From the NCBI GenBank assembly GCA_947478535.1, contig CANJXD010000192.1:1-9653 (forward strand): a stretch of 9,653 nucleotides of DNA, written 5' to 3'. Shown piece by piece: positions 8,002 through 9,653 of the stretch. The notes under the pieces are model-generated. The model made no database searches, was not told where the DNA came from, and saw only the letters and a list, made by a program, of their open reading frames with translations. Positions within the stretch are counted from its first letter, which is position 1; each line of letters begins with the position of its first letter. This DNA is from Acetobacteraceae bacterium. GTDB taxonomy: Bacteria; Pseudomonadota; Alphaproteobacteria; Acetobacterales; Acetobacteraceae. Position numbers and translations under genes: made by a program.

Positions 8002-8036
8002 TTGACGCCCCACGGCAGGGGCGGGACGGTCGGCGC

Positions 8037-9653
8037 ATGGCAATCCCGACCCCTGACCCCGTCACCCTCGCGGTGATCGAGAACCGCTTTCGCGCCGTGG
8101 TGGAGGAGATGGGGGAGGCGCTGTTGCGCACCGCCACCTCCCAGATCCTGAACTCATCCCGCGATTTCTCGATCGCCCTCTGCGATGGGCAGGCGCGGCT
8201 GGTGGCACAGGCGGATCACATCCCCGTGCATGTCGGCGCCATGCCGCTGGCGGCGGAGGCGATCCTGAAGGCCTTCGGCGCGGTGATGCAGCCCGGCGAT
8301 TGCTACCTGCTGAACGACCCCTGGCATGGCGGTTCGCACCTGCCGGACCTGACCATCATCCTTCCCGTCTTCAGCGAGGGTAGCCTCCGCTTCCTGACGG
8401 TGGTGCGCGCGCATCAATCCGATATCGGCGGTGCGACGCATGGCGGCTACAACCCCTCCGCCACGGAAGTCTGGCAGGAAGGCATCCGCATCCCGCCGAT
8501 CCGGCTCGGCGAGGGGGACACGCTGCGCGAGGACCTCGTGCAGATGCTGGCGCTCAACACCCGCATCCCGCGCGATTTCCGCGGCGACCTGATGGCGATG
8601 TGGGGGGCGGCCCGGCTCGGCGCGAAGCGGATGGAGGCGCTGCTGGCGCAGCATGGCGCGGCGAAGCTGGAATCGGCCTCGGCTGCCATCCTCGACCTCG
8701 CGGAAGGCCATGCGCGGCGGATCATCGGGGGCTGGGCGGATGGCGATTATGCCGGAGAAGCCGTGCTGGATGATGACGGGCATGGCGCCACCGATATCGT
8801 CATCCGCGCCAAGGTCACGAAGCGCGGTGGCCATGTGGATGTGGACCTCTCCGGCTCCGACGACCAGGTGCAGGGCTTCGTCAATTCCTCCTGGCCCAAT
8901 ACGCTGAGCGCGGCGCGCATGGCGCTCGCCTATCTGCTCGACCCGGAGGTCGCGAAGAACGACGGGGCCTTCCGCGCGCTGACGCTGACAGCGCGGGAGG
9001 GCAGCATCGTCAATGCCCGGCCCGGCGCGGCTGTCACGCTCTGCACCAGCCATTGTTCGAACGAGATCGTCGAGGCCATCGTCAAGGCGCTGGCCCCCGC
9101 CTGCCCGGATCGCGCCATGGGCGGCTGGGGACGGCGCTTTCGCGTCGCCATCCAGGGCACCGACCCGCGCCGCAGCGGGCGCCGATTCGTCTGGCACCTG
9201 TTCCACGCGCGGCCCGGCGGTGGCGGCCATGCGAAGGGCGATGGCTGGTCCTCCGCCGGCGAATGGCATTCCGCGGGCGGGCTGAAGTTCGGCAGCGTGG
9301 AGATGGCCGAAGCGCGGTTTCCGCTGTTCTTCGCCAGCCATGAATTCCGCCCGGGCTCGGCGGGGCAAGGCCAGTTTCGCGGCGGGCTCGGCGCCAATCT
9401 CGATCTGCGGATCGAGACGGAAGGCCAGGCGCGGGCGAATACCGCCGGCGATGGCGTGCGCCATGGTGCGGCCGGGATGCTCGGCGGCGCCGATGGCGCG
9501 CCGCACCACTACACGCTGCGCCAGGCCGATGGCACGGAGCGCGACCTGAAGACGAAGGAGACGGGCGTGGTGCTGGCGCCGGGTGACAGGCTGATCGTGC
9601 GGTCCGGTGGCGGTGGCGGCTGGGGCGATGCGGCAAAGCGGGACCCCGCGGCG
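8037..9653 (+). CDS. Hydantoinase B / oxoprolinase family protein (HyuB-type subunit); 3' end cut by window edge
   Basis: The frame runs from ATG at 8037 to the right edge, 539 codons with no stop. The family forms the B subunit of ATP-dependent N-methylhydantoinases, 5-oxoprolinases and related acetone/acetophenone carboxylases, working with an A subunit that binds ATP. Seen in the protein: the N-terminal block ending AQADHIPVHVGAMP (57-70), then LLNDPWHGGSHLPDLTI (91-107) and RAHQSDIGG (124-132), whose Asp and His residues are the likely metal-binding and active-site positions; VNSSWPNTLSAARMA (282-296); TSHCSNEIVEAI (337-348); and the Gly-rich end GDRLIVRSGGGGGWGD (516-531) that closes nearly all family members. 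By comparison only some 10-40 residues are missing. No HyuA gene lies upstream, because the next gene is the divergent ligase, so a partner would have to lie to the right or elsewhere. The substrate is unknown. Family assignment is firm; naming a specific hydantoinase or carboxylase is not possible. Confidence 0.95.
   Translation, partial: MAIPTPDPVTLAVIENRFRAVVEEMGEALLRTATSQILNSSRDFSIALCDGQARLVAQADHIPVHVGAMPLAAEAILKAFGAVMQPGDCYLLNDPWHGGSHLPDLTIILPVFSEGSLRFLTVVRAHQSDIGGATHGGYNPSATEVWQEGIRIPPIRLGEGDTLREDLVQMLALNTRIPRDFRGDLMAMWGAARLGAKRMEALLAQHGAAKLESASAAILDLAEGHARRIIGGWADGDYAGEAVLDDDGHGATDIVIRAKVTKRGGHVDVDLSGSDDQVQGFVNSSWPNTLSAARMALAYLLDPEVAKNDGAFRALTLTAREGSIVNARPGAAVTLCTSHCSNEIVEAIVKALAPACPDRAMGGWGRRFRVAIQGTDPRRSGRRFVWHLFHARPGGGGHAKGDGWSSAGEWHSAGGLKFGSVEMAEARFPLFFASHEFRPGSAGQGQFRGGLGANLDLRIETEGQARANTAGDGVRHGAAGMLGGADGAPHHYTLRQADGTERDLKTKETGVVLAPGDRLIVRSGGGGGWGDAAKRDPAA

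Larger units (their letters stand above)
7927..8036. promoter_or_regulatory. Divergent intergenic region between ligase and hydantoinase B genes
   Basis: These 110 bases must hold the promoters of both divergent genes. They are dominated by CCG/CCA triplets and include one AT-rich island, attaa, at 7983-7987. A TTGACG at 8002-8007 resembles a -35 box for the plus strand. Seventeen bases on, gacggt (8025-8030) matches the -10 consensus only at its two most conserved positions. If used, transcription would start about at the ATG (8037), giving a leaderless message. Before that ATG only a weak GGGACGG purine run is seen. On the minus strand no convincing promoter is visible. The promoter reading is speculative; the divergent arrangement itself is clear. 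Confidence 0.45.

Noticed and set aside
8154..9509. Minus-strand open frame of 451 codons
   Set aside because: It is antisense and in register with the hydantoinase B gene and stops at 8154-8156, where that gene has a TCA Ser codon. The plus-strand protein has clear family motifs; this one has none.

Overview
The window is a GC-rich, densely coded stretch of bacterial chromosome. Its codons end almost always in G or C, and TTA, CTA and TCA are nearly absent. The four protein families and the codon use suggest an alphaproteobacterium, perhaps an Acetobacteraceae/Roseomonas-like member of the Rhodospirillales. That placement is inference from style and gene content; there is no rRNA or other marker to confirm it. 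I see no tRNA, rRNA, CRISPR array, insertion sequence, phage gene or attachment site.

The layout is three genes on the minus strand and one on the plus strand, diverging from a 110-bp intergenic region at 7927-8036. Reading leftward on the minus strand from that region, the first gene is an AMP-forming acyl-CoA synthetase/ligase (7926-6415). Its stop codon overlaps the GTG start of a 14-helix DHA2-type major facilitator transporter (6418-4982) in a GTGA junction. After a 132-bp gap with a small hairpin comes a very large secreted bacterial alpha-2-macroglobulin (4849 to beyond the left edge), with an intact CLEQ thioester motif. Reading rightward on the plus strand is a hydantoinase B/oxoprolinase-family subunit (8037 to beyond the right edge), probably lacking only its last few dozen residues.

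The ligase and transporter are very likely one translationally coupled transcription unit: a cytoplasmic enzyme that activates a carboxylic acid, plus an inner-membrane transporter. The hydantoinase B subunit normally works with an A subunit (HyuA), which is not in the window and is not directly upstream. The macroglobulin is probably a separate unit: it has its own ribosome binding site and a role in periplasmic defence against proteases. Its usual partner, penicillin-binding protein 1C, would lie beyond the left edge if present.

I find no convincing new system. The points worth a second look are the coupled ligase-transporter pair, the unusual N-terminus of the macroglobulin, the repeat-bearing divergent promoter region and the hydantoinase B gene without its partner upstream. 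The very long open frames antisense to the real genes, including one of 1287 codons, are explained by codon use and are not annotated as genes.
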